From: Streptomyces sp. NBC_00523
GTDB taxonomy: Bacteria > Actinomycetota > Actinomycetes > Streptomycetales > Streptomycetaceae
NCBI RefSeq assembly: GCF_036346615.1
Contig: NZ_CP107836.1
Coordinates: 2,108,001-2,172,000, forward strand
DNA length: 64,000 nt
Reading direction: 5' to 3'
A program made the translations under genes and the position numbers. The notes below the pieces were generated by a model. The model was not told the origin of the DNA and did not search any database. It saw nothing but the letters and a program-made list of their open reading frames with translations. Positions within the stretch are counted from its first letter, which is position 1; every line of letters begins with the position of its first letter. Below are positions 15,730 to 24,897 of this stretch, in pieces.

Positions 15730-16989
15730 ATGACCGGTGACAGCACCTCCCGCACCCCGCTCGGAGTCCACTCCGAGGTCGGCCGGCTCCGCAAGGTCCT
15801 GGTGTGCGCGCCGGGCCTCGCGCACCGCAGGCTCACCCCGACCAACGCCGCCGATCTGCTCTTCGACGACGTGATGTGGGTGGAGAACGCCCAGCGGGAC
15901 CACGCCGGTTTCGTGGCCGCGCTCACCGCGCGCGGGGTCGAGGTCGTGGAGCTCCACGACCTCCTGGCGCAGACGATGGCCGTGCCGGGCGCGCGGGACT
16001 GGCTGCTCGACCGCAAGATCACCGCCAACGAGGCGGGCCTGGGGCTGATCGACTCCACCCGGGCCTTCCTGGAGACCCTGGACCCGCGCGCGCTCGCGGA
16101 GTTCCTGATCGGCGGCCTCGCCACCACGGACCTCCCCGACGACTACCGCCCGCCGTACGTCGCCCTGGCCCGCGAGTCGGCCGGGGTCCGCGAGTACGTG
16201 ATGCCGCCGCTGCCCAACACGCTGTACACCCGGGACACCACGTGCTGGCTGTACGGCGGAGTGACGCTCAACCCGCTGTACTGGCCCGCCCGGCACGACG
16301 AGACCCTGCTGATGAAGGCCGTCTACCGCTTCCACCCCGACTTCACGGACGCCACGGTGTGGTGGGGCGACCCGGAACGGGACTGGGGCCAGGCCACGTT
16401 CGAGGGCGGCGACATCATGCCCGTCGGCAACGGCGTCGTCCTCATGGGCATGAGCGAGCGCACCTCGCGCCAGGCCGTCACGCAGGTCGCCGCCGCCCTC
16501 TTCGAGCAGGGCGCGGCGGACCACGTCGTCGTCGCGGGCATGCCGAAGCTGCGGGCGGCGATGCACCTGGACACCGTGTTCACCTTCGCGGACCGGGACG
16601 TCGTGACGCTCTACCCGCGCATCGTGGACGCCATCCACAGCTTCTCGCTGCGGCCGGGCGGGGGCGCGGTGCCCGTGGACATCGTGGACGAGGGGTCACG
16701 GCCGTTCACCGAGGTGGTCGCCGGGGCGCTCGGGCTGCCGGGGCTCCGGGTGATCGAGACGGGCGGCGATGTGTACGCCTCCGAGCGCCAGCAGTGGGAC
16801 AGCGGGAACAACGCGGTCGCGGTCGAGCCGGGCGTCGTCTTCACCTACGACCGGAACACCCAGACCAACGCGTTGCTGCGGCAGGCGGGCATCGAGGTGC
16901 TGGAGATCGTGGGCGCGGAGCTCGGCCGGGGGCGGGGCGGCGGGCACTGCATGACGTGCCCGCTGATCCGTGAGCCGGTGAGCTTCTGA
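15730..16989 (+). CDS. arcA: Arginine deiminase
   Basis: Hydrolyses arginine to citrulline and ammonia in the cytosol, the first step of the arginine deiminase pathway. At 419 residues it has the normal family length. The pentein-fold motifs are complete: FEGGD (guanidinium ligand region), MHLDTVFTF with the catalytic His, and [10 protein letters not shown] near the C-terminus with the nucleophilic Cys407. It follows the APC permease in an operon. Neither ornithine carbamoyltransferase (arcB) nor carbamate kinase (arcC) is next to it, so citrulline may be exported, or recycled by enzymes elsewhere, rather than used for ATP synthesis by a compact arc operon. Confidence 0.95.
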   Translation: MTGDSTSRTPLGVHSEVGRLRKVLVCAPGLAHRRLTPTNAADLLFDDVMWVENAQRDHAGFVAALTARGVEVVELHDLLAQTMAVPGARDWLLDRKITANEAGLGLIDSTRAFLETLDPRALAEFLIGGLATTDLPDDYRPPYVALARESAGVREYVMPPLPNTLYTRDTTCWLYGGVTLNPLYWPARHDETLLMKAVYRFHPDFTDATVWWGDPERDWGQATFEGGDIMPVGNGVVLMGMSERTSRQAVTQVAAALFEQGAADHVVVAGMPKLRAAMHLDTVFTFADRDVVTLYPRIVDAIHSFSLRPGGGAVPVDIVDEGSRPFTEVVAGALGLPGLRVIETGGDVYASERQQWDSGNNAVAVEPGVVFTYDRNTQTNALLRQAGIEVLEIVGAELGRGRGGGHCMTCPLIREPVSF

Positions 16990-17001
16990 GGTGACGGAGA
17001 C

Positions 17002-17036
17002 GGCCCGGCGGAGGCATGGGGTCCCCCCGCCGGGCC
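17002..17036. terminator. Bidirectional terminator hairpin between arcA and the LPMO gene
   Basis: A 10-bp perfect stem (GGCCCGGCGG with CCGCCGGGCC) and a 15-nt loop lie between two convergent genes, 12 bases after the arcA stop and 10 bases from the end of the LPMO gene. There is no U-tract, which is normal for Streptomyces terminators. Confidence 0.7.
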
Positions 17037-17046
17037 GGGCCTGCGG

Positions 17047-17796
17047 TCAGGCGCAGGCGCCGAGGTCCTCCCAGACGCCCCACTCACCGGTGGTGCCGGG
17101 CTTGTCGCCCTGCACCCACCACTTGGCGCGCCAGGTGTGGCCGTCGTACGAGACGGTGTCGCCCCCGGTGTACACGGCCTCGGTGCTCCACAGCGGCACG
17201 GCGCAGGCGCCCGGCTCGCCGGTCTCGCCGCCGTCGCCGTCACCGCCGCCGGGGGTGCCGCCGTCGTCGCCGCCGCCGGTCCCGCCGATGTTGACGTCGA
17301 CGCACGCGTAGAAGGCGTTGGCCGTGTCGGCGACGTTCCAGACGGCGAGCACCTTCTGGCGGCCGGTGAAGCTGCCGAAGTCCACCTCCTGGCTCACGTC
17401 GGCGGGCGGCTGGGCGTGGTTGCCGTCGAACTCGGCGATCTTCCGGTCGCCGATGAAGTACTGCCAGTTCTCGGTGGCGTGACGGGCCGTGTGGTGCCAG
17501 GTGAAGGTGAACTTGTGGCCGACCGGGGTGACCTCCCAGCCCTTGTTGTCGTCGTCCAGCTCGGCGAAGGCCGCGTTGCCGCCGCTACAGCTCTTGAGCC
17601 CCTTCGGGCCCTCGACGCTCTGCGGCTCGTACTTGATCTGGCCGCAGTCGACCACACCGGCGGCGCACTGGGCCTGGCGGCTCGTCGGCGCGGTGACCCA
17701 GCCGTGGGCGCTGGCGGTGCCCGTCTGGATGCCGAGGGCGAGCACGGGGGCGACCAGCGCTCCGATGGAAACGGCCAACCGTCGCTTGGTGTTCAT
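17047..17796 (-). CDS. Secreted lytic polysaccharide monooxygenase (AA10) with C-terminal CBM5/12
   Basis: Copper enzyme that oxidatively cleaves crystalline chitin (or cellulose). The 249-residue precursor has a Sec signal peptide of 30 residues ending TASA, leaving His31 as the N-terminal copper ligand (HGWVTAP). The second ligand of the histidine brace lies in FTFTWHHTARH. After the AA10 domain comes a Gly/Asp/Thr linker (about 172-198) and a C-terminal carbohydrate-binding module of family 5/12 with WRAKWWVQGDKPG and EWGVWEDLGAC. It is divergent from a GH18 chitinase that carries the same kind of module, so chitin is the likely target. Paired DasR-like boxes lie in its promoter region. 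Confidence 0.95.
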   Translation of the reverse strand: MNTKRRLAVSIGALVAPVLALGIQTGTASAHGWVTAPTSRQAQCAAGVVDCGQIKYEPQSVEGPKGLKSCSGGNAAFAELDDDNKGWEVTPVGHKFTFTWHHTARHATENWQYFIGDRKIAEFDGNHAQPPADVSQEVDFGSFTGRQKVLAVWNVADTANAFYACVDVNIGGTGGGDDGGTPGGGDGDGGETGEPGACAVPLWSTEAVYTGGDTVSYDGHTWRAKWWVQGDKPGTTGEWGVWEDLGACA

Positions 17797-17858
17797 GCCA
17801 CGTCACTTCCTTCGCTCGTACGGGGGTTGGGCGGCCGCCTGCGCATGGCGGGCACCCT

Positions 17859-17891
17859 TGGTCCAGACCTGGCCAATGCAGGTCTAGACCT
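17859..17891. promoter_or_regulatory. Two DasR-like boxes upstream of the LPMO gene
   Basis: TGGTCCAGACCT (17859-17870) and AGGTCTAGACCT (17880-17891) are near-palindromic 12-mers of the kind repeated at Streptomyces chitinase promoters and bound by the GntR regulator DasR (dre sites). They are spaced 21 bp start to start, about two DNA turns, so they lie on the same face of the helix. They sit 63-95 bp upstream of the LPMO start, in the promoter area. Confidence 0.75.
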
Positions 17892-17957
17892 TAGTGACGG
17901 ACGGGGTCCGGTCAAGGGGGACGAGCGACGTCGGTTCACGCCTCCACTTTTCGACGT

Positions 17958-17983
17958 CGAGTGGTTCGTCACCGAACCACTCG
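17958..17983. repeat. Perfect 11-bp inverted repeat in the chitin divergent promoter region
   Basis: CGAGTGGTTCG and CGAACCACTCG are separated by TCAC. The repeat lies between the LPMO and chitinase promoters, about 230 bp upstream of the chitinase start. A terminator is not expected here, so this may be a second operator or a transcript hairpin in one of the leaders. Confidence 0.6.
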
Positions 17984-18084
17984 CGGCACCATTTTTAAGT
18001 GATCCTTAAGCCGCTGGTCACCGGTGGCGTCCGGCGGCCACCCGGCGCGGGTGCGCCCTCCGTGCGGCCCATGAACCGTCAAAT

Positions 18085-18141
18085 TGGTCTAGTCCTAATC
18101 TCGCTGGAATCGTTGACGTGCAGGTCACGGGCCGGTTATCA
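18085..18141 (+). promoter_or_regulatory. Chitinase promoter with DasR-like box
   Basis: TTGACG (18113-18118) and TTATCA (18136-18141) are separated by 17 bp, a good vegetative-type promoter, ending 50 bp before the GTG start. The 12-mer TGGTCTAGTCCT at 18085-18096, just upstream of the -35, matches the DasR/chitinase-box pattern with one side degenerate. Binding there could repress the promoter or compete with an activator. Confidence 0.65.
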
Positions 18142-18191
18142 CTGCTCCAGCCCATCCACAGCACCACCCGCTCCCCCGCTGGAGGCCGCAC

Positions 18192-19886
<1,695 letters not shown>

Positions 19887-19901
19887 ACACCCTGACCCTC
19901 T

Positions 19902-19939
19902 GAGAGCCCCCGCCGGTGCGCGCACCGGCGGGGGCTCTC
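19902..19939. terminator. Strong terminator after the chitinase gene
   Basis: A 19-bp perfect inverted repeat with essentially no loop (GAGAGCCCCCGCCGGTGCG and its complement) begins 16 bases after the chitinase stop. Being symmetric, it may also stop transcripts leaving the 3' end of rnpB. Confidence 0.85.
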
Positions 19940-19972
19940 GCGTCGGGGCCACGGCGGCCGGAAGGAAGGTGG

Positions 19973-20382
19973 GGCAGACGAGTCGGGCTGTACGCCGGGT
20001 TCTGTCGCCCGGTCGCCTCGCGGCGGCCGGGGAGACGGCCATCCATCTAGGACCGGCATTGCTGCCGGCCTCGTGCGGTCTACCCGCGAACTCGGGCGGG
20101 CAGCCCTCGAACGTTCGCGCAGGGCCGTCTCGCGACGGCCCCTCTTGACCTTGCTCCGGGTGGGGTTTACCTAGCCGCCTGGGTCGCCCCAGGCGCTGGT
20201 GGTCTCTTACACCACCGTTTCACCCTTACCCGGGACCGAGGTCCCGGGCGGTCTGTTTTCTGTGGCACTGTCCCGCGGGTCACCCCGGGTGGCCGTTAGC
20301 CATCACCCTGCCCTGTGGAGCCCGGACGTTCCTCGGGAGGATCCGAAAACCCCCACGCGACCGTCCGCCCGGCTCGTCTGCC
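19973..20382 (-). ncRNA. rnpB: RNase P RNA (bacterial class A)
   Basis: Catalytic RNA of RNase P, which trims tRNA 5' leaders. On the minus strand the 5' sequence GGCAGACGAGCCGGGC pairs with the 3' end GCCCGACTCGTCTGCC to form helix P1, fixing both ends and giving 410 nt. The conserved core is present: GAGGAACGTCCGGGCUCC near the 5' end, the CAGGGUGAUGGCUAACGGCC region, GUAAGGGUGAAACGGUG, GGUAAACCCC, and the UAGAUGGAUGGCCGUC / ACAGAACCCGGC 3' core. A possible -10 element (TAGCAT, complement of 20392-20397) lies about ten bases upstream of the mature 5' end, close to the end of the Uma2 gene. Confidence 0.97.
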
Positions 20383-20407
20383 GTGCCGCCCATGCTACCT
20401 GGCCGGA

Positions 20408-20986
20408 TTACATGAACTCCGCCGTCTCCAGGTCGAACGAAAACGGCTCCGGAAGGCGGACCGCCTTCCCGAAGGGCACGGTGCGGTGCTGGCGGTAGTC
20501 GTCGCCCTCCGGGTCGCTGAACAGCGTCACCGACGAGTCCTCCCGGTCGACCAGCAAGTACAGGGGAACCGGGCCCCTCGCGTAACAGTGCCGCTTGGCC
20601 TCGCGGTCGGCGGCCGGCTTGGACGACGTGACCTCCAGGACCAGCGCCACTCCCTCGCACGGCATCCATGGGGCCGCGCCCCGGTACAGGCGCAGGGCAT
20701 GGGGGGCGAACGTGCCGTCGGGGATGACGTGGTTCGCTGGACAGCCCCTGCCGCCTCTCAGCTTCAGACCCTTGTTTGCCGAAAAGTCCATGTCCGTCTT
20801 CGCACGCCCGAGCACTTGTTCAAGGATCAGGGCGATGCAGTCCTCATGATCGCCGTCCGGCGGCGGCTTCAGGGCAATCTCCCCTTCGAGCAACTCCGCC
20901 CGGAAGCCCTCCGGTGGGTCCAGAGCCTCGAAGCCTTCCAGCAGTACGTCCGCCTGCGAGAGCCGTTCATGCGGAACAGCTGACAT
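20408..20986 (-). CDS. Uma2-family (DUF820) PD-(D/E)XK nuclease-like protein
   Basis: A 192-residue member of the Uma2/DUF820 family, a restriction-endonuclease-like fold that is expanded in actinobacteria and cyanobacteria and of unknown function. Family features are the central strand with VIPDGTFAP, then LVLEVTSSKPAADREAKRHCYA, in which Glu and Lys complete a PD-ExK type site, and VPLYLLVDRED. ATG 20986 was chosen because GGAGAGG lies just upstream; a longer start at 21007 is possible. It stands 64 bp downstream of a TetR gene and just before rnpB. No partner restriction or transposition genes are present. Confidence 0.85.
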   Translation of the reverse strand: MSAVPHERLSQADVLLEGFEALDPPEGFRAELLEGEIALKPPPDGDHEDCIALILEQVLGRAKTDMDFSANKGLKLRGGRGCPANHVIPDGTFAPHALRLYRGAAPWMPCEGVALVLEVTSSKPAADREAKRHCYARGPVPLYLLVDREDSSVTLFSDPEGDDYRQHRTVPFGKAVRLPEPFSFDLETAEFM

Positions 20987-21050
20987 GTGGCGCCTCTCCT
21001 CGGTCACTCACCCAGAATGGGCCATCGTGGCACAGGAGGGCCCCGCGCGG

Positions 21051-21560
21051 TCAGAGGCGGCTCGACGCCAGCGCGGTGATGCCTGCTGTCCAGGCCGTGG
21101 TGACCGACTCCGGGGTGGGGAAGCGGTTGTTCAGTTCCATCATGACCATGCCGTGGGCGAAGGCCCAGGCCGCGCGGGCCAGGTGGTCGTCGGGGGCCAG
21201 GGCGCGGAAGAGGGGGGCGGCGGCGCGGTCCTCCAGGTCGTGGGGGTGGGGGCGGGACGTGGTGAGGCGGTAGAGGTGGGGGTGGGCCAGGGCGTGGGCG
21301 CGGTAGGCCGTGGCCAGGGCCGGGAAGGAGCCCGGGGCGGCCGTCTCCGCCGCTTCCAGGGCCTCGGCCGTCTCCGTCAGCATCGCGTCGGCCAGCGCGT
21401 CGACCACCGAGGACTTGTCCGGGAAGTGCTTGTAGAGGGACGGGGCCGTGATGCCAAGGAGGCCCGCGAGCCTGCGCATGGTCAGCGCCTCCGGGCCCTC
21501 CTGCTCCAGGAGCATGCGGGCGGCGGCCAGGATCTGGTGCTGGCGGGCACGGTCGGTCAC
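21051..21560 (-). CDS. TetR-family transcriptional regulator
   Basis: A 169-residue repressor. The N-terminal helix-turn-helix is clear (ILAAARMLLEQEGPEALTMR and LAGLLGITAPSLYKHFPDKS, ending in the canonical Y-x-H-F-x-x-K). The short C-terminal ligand domain has a WHG-like segment (AWAFAHGMVMMELNNRFP), a subgroup often annotated TetR_C_13/33-like. It starts at GTG with AAGGA upstream. It is followed on the same strand by the Uma2 gene and preceded by the RNB ribonuclease gene (64-bp gap), so its targets are not obvious. Autoregulation is likely, but I saw no clear palindrome in the short gap upstream. Confidence 0.88.
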   Translation of the reverse strand: MTDRARQHQILAAARMLLEQEGPEALTMRRLAGLLGITAPSLYKHFPDKSSVVDALADAMLTETAEALEAAETAAPGSFPALATAYRAHALAHPHLYRLTTSRPHPHDLEDRAAAPLFRALAPDDHLARAAWAFAHGMVMMELNNRFPTPESVTTAWTAGITALASSRL

Positions 21561-21624
21561 GCCGGTCCTTCCGTCGTACGGGCGCGGGGCGCGGGGGCCG
21601 AACTCGCGATCGTACGAGACGCCG

Positions 21625-23064
21625 TCAGGCCGGAACGAACAGGGCCTTCGCCGTGCCCGGGGCCGCCTGGGCGAGGCGGACCCGCAGGCGCTCGCCCAAG
21701 GGCAGGGGCGCGGTGCCCTCCACGCGGGCGACGACCGCCGGGGCGTCGATGTGGACGGTGCCGGTGGCCGGTTCGTTCTCCTTCACGTCCACCACGTAAC
21801 CGTCGAAGACCTCGCCCACCCGGTCCTTGAGCAGCGCCGCCTCGACCAGGTCCACGGACTCCCGCTCCACCGTGTTGGCCCGGCGCGTGCCCTCCGCCAT
21901 CTCCTTGGGCAGCGCGGGCAGGGCGGCCAGGACCCATTCGGGCGGGTCCCGGTCCTCGCAGGCCGCGACGCACAGCTCGGAGGCGTAACGGTCCACGAGG
22001 CGGCGCAGCGGCGCCGTGCAGTGCGTGTACAGGTCGGCCACCGCCGCGTGCACGGCGGGCACCGGCAGCTCGCCGCCGTCGAAGACCGTGTAGCCCGCGC
22101 CGCGCAGCAGCGTCGTGCAGTCCTGGAGGAACGCCGCGTGGTCCGTGCGCCCCGGGTCGAGGGAGCGGACGAGTTCGGCGTACGGGACGTGGTGCGGCCA
22201 GTCGATGTGCAGGGCCTCGGCGCTGCGCCGCAGCCGGGCCACCGCCCCGTCGGGCGCGACGGGCAGCGTACGCAGGATGCCGGTGCCGCTCTCCGCCATG
22301 AGGTGGGCCGCCGCCATGCCGGTGAGCAGGGAGACCTGGGCGTTCCAGCCGTCGGCGGGGAGCGGGGCGCGGTATTCCAGGCCGTACGTGCCGTCGTGCT
22401 CGGTGATCTCCTGCTCGGGCACGTTGAGCGAGATACCGCCCCGGGCCACCTCCTGCTCCTCGCGGAGCGTGCCGATGTCCCGGAGCAGGGCGAGCGGTTC
22501 CTCGGCGGTGCCCGCGTCGATCTGCCGCTGCACGCCCGCGTAGTCCAGCTTGGCGCGACTGCGTACGAGGGCCCGGCGCACCCGGGTCGCGACCGCCGCG
22601 CCCTCCGGGTCGAGGTCGATCTCCCACAGGACCGCGGGGCGGACCCGGCCGGGCAGCAGGCTGGCGGCGTCCTCGGACAGGACCTCCGGGTGGAGGGACA
22701 CCCGGCCGTCCGGGAGGTAGAGCGTCGTCACCCGGCGGTGGGCCTCCGCGTCGAGCGCGCCGCCGGGGCGCACGAACGCGGCCACGTCCGCGATGGCGTA
22801 GTGCACGCGGTAGCCGTGGCCGCGGCGCTCCAGGTGCATCGCCTGGTCGAGGTCCGTGGAGGTGGGCGGGTCGATGGTGAGGAAGGGGAGGTCCGTCGCG
22901 TCCGCGTGCCCGGCGAGCTCCGGGCTCCGCGCGGCGTCCGCCGCCTCGACGAGCACCTCGGGCGGGAAGTCGTCGGGGAGCGACAGCTCGGTGCGCAGGC
23001 CGCGCAGGGCCGCCCGCAGCGGGGTCCGGGCTGCGCCGGTCATGTGCAGATGGCGGCGGGGCAT
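21625..23064 (-). CDS. RNB-domain (RNase II/R-like) 3'-5' exoribonuclease
   Basis: A 479-residue cytosolic hydrolase with the RNB catalytic domain, expected to degrade RNA from the 3' end. The active-site region reads FLTIDPPTSTDLDQAMHL, with the Asp cluster that binds Mg2+, followed by YAIADVAAFV; RDPPEWVLA and TVERESVDLVEAALLKDRVG occur later, and the final 70 residues resemble a small S1-like OB fold. The N-terminal cold-shock domains of RNase R are absent. This compact form is standard in Streptomyces. The start at ATG 23064 (MPRRHLHMTG) is chosen over 23043 because relatives appear to share this N-terminus. It is divergent from yaaA. Confidence 0.88.
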   Translation of the reverse strand: MPRRHLHMTGAARTPLRAALRGLRTELSLPDDFPPEVLVEAADAARSPELAGHADATDLPFLTIDPPTSTDLDQAMHLERRGHGYRVHYAIADVAAFVRPGGALDAEAHRRVTTLYLPDGRVSLHPEVLSEDAASLLPGRVRPAVLWEIDLDPEGAAVATRVRRALVRSRAKLDYAGVQRQIDAGTAEEPLALLRDIGTLREEQEVARGGISLNVPEQEITEHDGTYGLEYRAPLPADGWNAQVSLLTGMAAAHLMAESGTGILRTLPVAPDGAVARLRRSAEALHIDWPHHVPYAELVRSLDPGRTDHAAFLQDCTTLLRGAGYTVFDGGELPVPAVHAAVADLYTHCTAPLRRLVDRYASELCVAACEDRDPPEWVLAALPALPKEMAEGTRRANTVERESVDLVEAALLKDRVGEVFDGYVVDVKENEPATGTVHIDAPAVVARVEGTAPLPLGERLRVRLAQAAPGTAKALFVPA

Positions 23065-23219
23065 GGTCCCGAGCGTAGGGCGGGGCGCGGAGCACGGCAT
23101 TCCGAACGGAGGCCTTTGTGCCCGTACGGTGCGCCCCCGCCACCCCCGTACGCTGACCTGGGGCGTCCGTGCGGTCCGCACACCGCCGCGCCTCCCCGTA
23201 CGTACGAAGGAGATCCGCC

Positions 23220-24020
23220 GTGCTCGTGCTGTTGCCGCCCTCCGAAGGAAAGGCCGCCTCGGGGCGCGGGGCACCCCTGAAGCCCGAGTCCCTGTCGCTG
23301 CCCGGTCTCGCCGGGGCGCGGGCCGAGGTGCTGGACGCGCTCGTGGAGCTGTGCGTGGCCGACGAGGAGAAGGCGCGGGAGGTGCTGGGGCTCAGCGAGG
23401 GGCTGCGGGGCGAGATCGCGAAGAACGCGGGGCTGCGGACGGCGGGGACGCGTCCGGCCGGGGAGCTGTACACCGGTGTGCTGTACGACGCCCTCGGCCT
23501 GGACTCGCTCGACACGGCCGCCCGCCGCCTCGCCGGGAAGTCCCTGCTGGTGTTCTCCGGGCTGTGGGGCGCGGTGCGGGTCGGCGATCGGATTCCGCCG
23601 TACCGCTGCTCGATGGGCGTGAAGCTGCCGGGGCTCGGCGCCCTCGGGGCGTTCTGGCGTACGCCGATGGCGGAGGTGATGCCGGAGTCGGCGGGCGAAG
23701 GGCTCGTCCTGGATCTGCGCTCGTCCGCCTACACGGCCGCGTGGAAGCCGAAGGGGGCGGTCGCGGAGCGCACGGCGAGTGTGCGGGTGCTGCACGCGCA
23801 GCTCGTGGACGGGGTGGAGAAGCGGTCCGTGGTCAGCCACTTCAACAAGGCCACCAAGGGCCGCATGGTGCGCGACCTGCTGCTCGCGGGCGCCCGCCCG
23901 GCCGGTCCCGCCGAGTTGGTCACCGTCCTGCGGGACCTGGGTTACACCGTCGAGGCCGAGGCACCCGCGCGGGCGGGGCGGCCGTGGCAACTCGATGTGG
24001 TCGTGACGGAGATTCACTGA
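23220..24020 (+). CDS. yaaA: YaaA/DUF328 peroxide-stress protein
   Basis: A 266-residue YaaA-family protein; in E. coli YaaA lowers free intracellular iron during hydrogen peroxide stress and has a DNA-binding fold. The N-terminal signature is clear (LVLLPPSEGK at residues 2-11), with GLRTAGTRPAGELYTGVLYD-type sequence and a conserved SHFNKATKGR segment towards the C-terminus. GTG 23220 is the right start because AAGGAGA lies immediately upstream and the protein then begins directly at the conserved strand. It is followed 64 bp later by eda. The 155-bp gap to the divergent RNB gene holds both promoters. Confidence 0.9.
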   Translation: MLVLLPPSEGKAASGRGAPLKPESLSLPGLAGARAEVLDALVELCVADEEKAREVLGLSEGLRGEIAKNAGLRTAGTRPAGELYTGVLYDALGLDSLDTAARRLAGKSLLVFSGLWGAVRVGDRIPPYRCSMGVKLPGLGALGAFWRTPMAEVMPESAGEGLVLDLRSSAYTAAWKPKGAVAERTASVRVLHAQLVDGVEKRSVVSHFNKATKGRMVRDLLLAGARPAGPAELVTVLRDLGYTVEAEAPARAGRPWQLDVVVTEIH

Positions 24021-24025
24021 CCATA

Positions 24026-24052
24026 CGTTGCACCCTCCGCAACGCTCGTTGC
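24026..24052. promoter_or_regulatory. Candidate operator upstream of eda
   Basis: GCAACG-CT-CGTTGC (24039-24052) is a perfect palindrome with an additional half site CGTTGC at 24026-24031, lying 33-59 bp before the eda start in the short yaaA-eda gap. The layout suggests a repressor site controlling eda; the regulator is unknown. Confidence 0.5.
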
Positions 24053-24084
24053 GCACTGCGCCGCAGACCGGGCAGGATGGGCGC

Positions 24085-24705
24085 ATGACCTCCTCCGTGC
24101 TGGACCTCGCCCCCGTCGTGCCCGTCGTCGTCCTGGAGGACGCGGCCGACGCGGTGCCGCTCGCCCGTGCCCTGGTCGCGGGCGGGCTTCCGGCGATCGA
24201 GGTGACCCTGCGCACCGCCGCCGCCCTGGACGCGATCCGGGCCATCGCGGCGGAGGTCCCGGACGCGGTCGTCGGGGCGGGCACGGTGATCTCGGCCCGC
24301 AACGTCGCGGACACCGTGGCGGCGGGGGCCCGGTTCCTGGTCAGCCCCGGCTGGACGGACGCGCTGCTGGACGCCATGAAGGGGTCCGGGCTGCCGTTCC
24401 TGCCGGGCGTCTCGACCACCTCCGAGGTGGTCGCGCTGCTGGAGCGCGGAGTCACCGAGATGAAGTTCTTTCCGGCCGAGGCGGCGGGCGGCACGGCCTA
24501 TCTGAAGGCCCTCTCCGCCCCGCTCCCCCAGGCCCGGTTCTGCCCGACGGGCGGCATCTCGGCCGCCTCCGCCCCCTCGTACCTGGCGCTGCCCAACGTC
24601 GGCTGCGTGGGCGGGAGCTGGATGGTGCCGGGGGACGCGGTGGCGGCCCGGGACTGGGCGCGCGTGGAGCGGCTGGCCGCCGGGGCGGCGGCGCTGCGGG
24701 GCTGA
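24085..24705 (+). CDS. eda: 2-keto-3-deoxy-6-phosphogluconate (KDPG/KHG) aldolase
   Basis: A 206-residue class I aldolase (TIM barrel) that splits KDPG to pyruvate and glyceraldehyde 3-phosphate, or 4-hydroxy-2-oxoglutarate to pyruvate and glyoxylate. Motifs include IEVTLRTAAAL (with the catalytic Glu), VGAGTVIS, the Schiff-base lysine in EMKFFPAEAAGG, and FCPTGGIS for phosphate binding. ATG 24085 gives the usual length and has AGGAT upstream. No phosphogluconate dehydratase (edd) is nearby, so it may act in hexuronate or hydroxyproline-type catabolism, or in keto-acid recycling. Confidence 0.93.
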   Translation: MTSSVLDLAPVVPVVVLEDAADAVPLARALVAGGLPAIEVTLRTAAALDAIRAIAAEVPDAVVGAGTVISARNVADTVAAGARFLVSPGWTDALLDAMKGSGLPFLPGVSTTSEVVALLERGVTEMKFFPAEAAGGTAYLKALSAPLPQARFCPTGGISAASAPSYLALPNVGCVGGSWMVPGDAVAARDWARVERLAAGAAALRG

Positions 24706-24842
24706 ACGGGGCGGCGGGAGAACCCGTCGCACCTCGTCGTGCATGCTCCCCGGTATTCGGGGCACGACCTCTACAGGGGACGTAGCCCGCATGCCGGGTG
24801 ACCCGGGTTCCGGCCGGTAATCCCCCGACCCGCCGGAACCGC

Positions 24843-24881
24843 CTCGGCCCCACCGGCCTTCCCCCCGCCGGTGGGGCCGAG
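24843..24881. terminator. Bidirectional terminator between eda and the RNase H/phosphatase operon
   Basis: A 15-bp stem, CTCGGCCCCACCGGC with GCCGGTGGGGCCGAG, and a loop of about nine bases separates the two convergent transcription units, ending 17 bases from the RNase H gene's stop. Confidence 0.85.
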
Positions 24882-24897
24882 TGCTGTCCCGGTGCCT

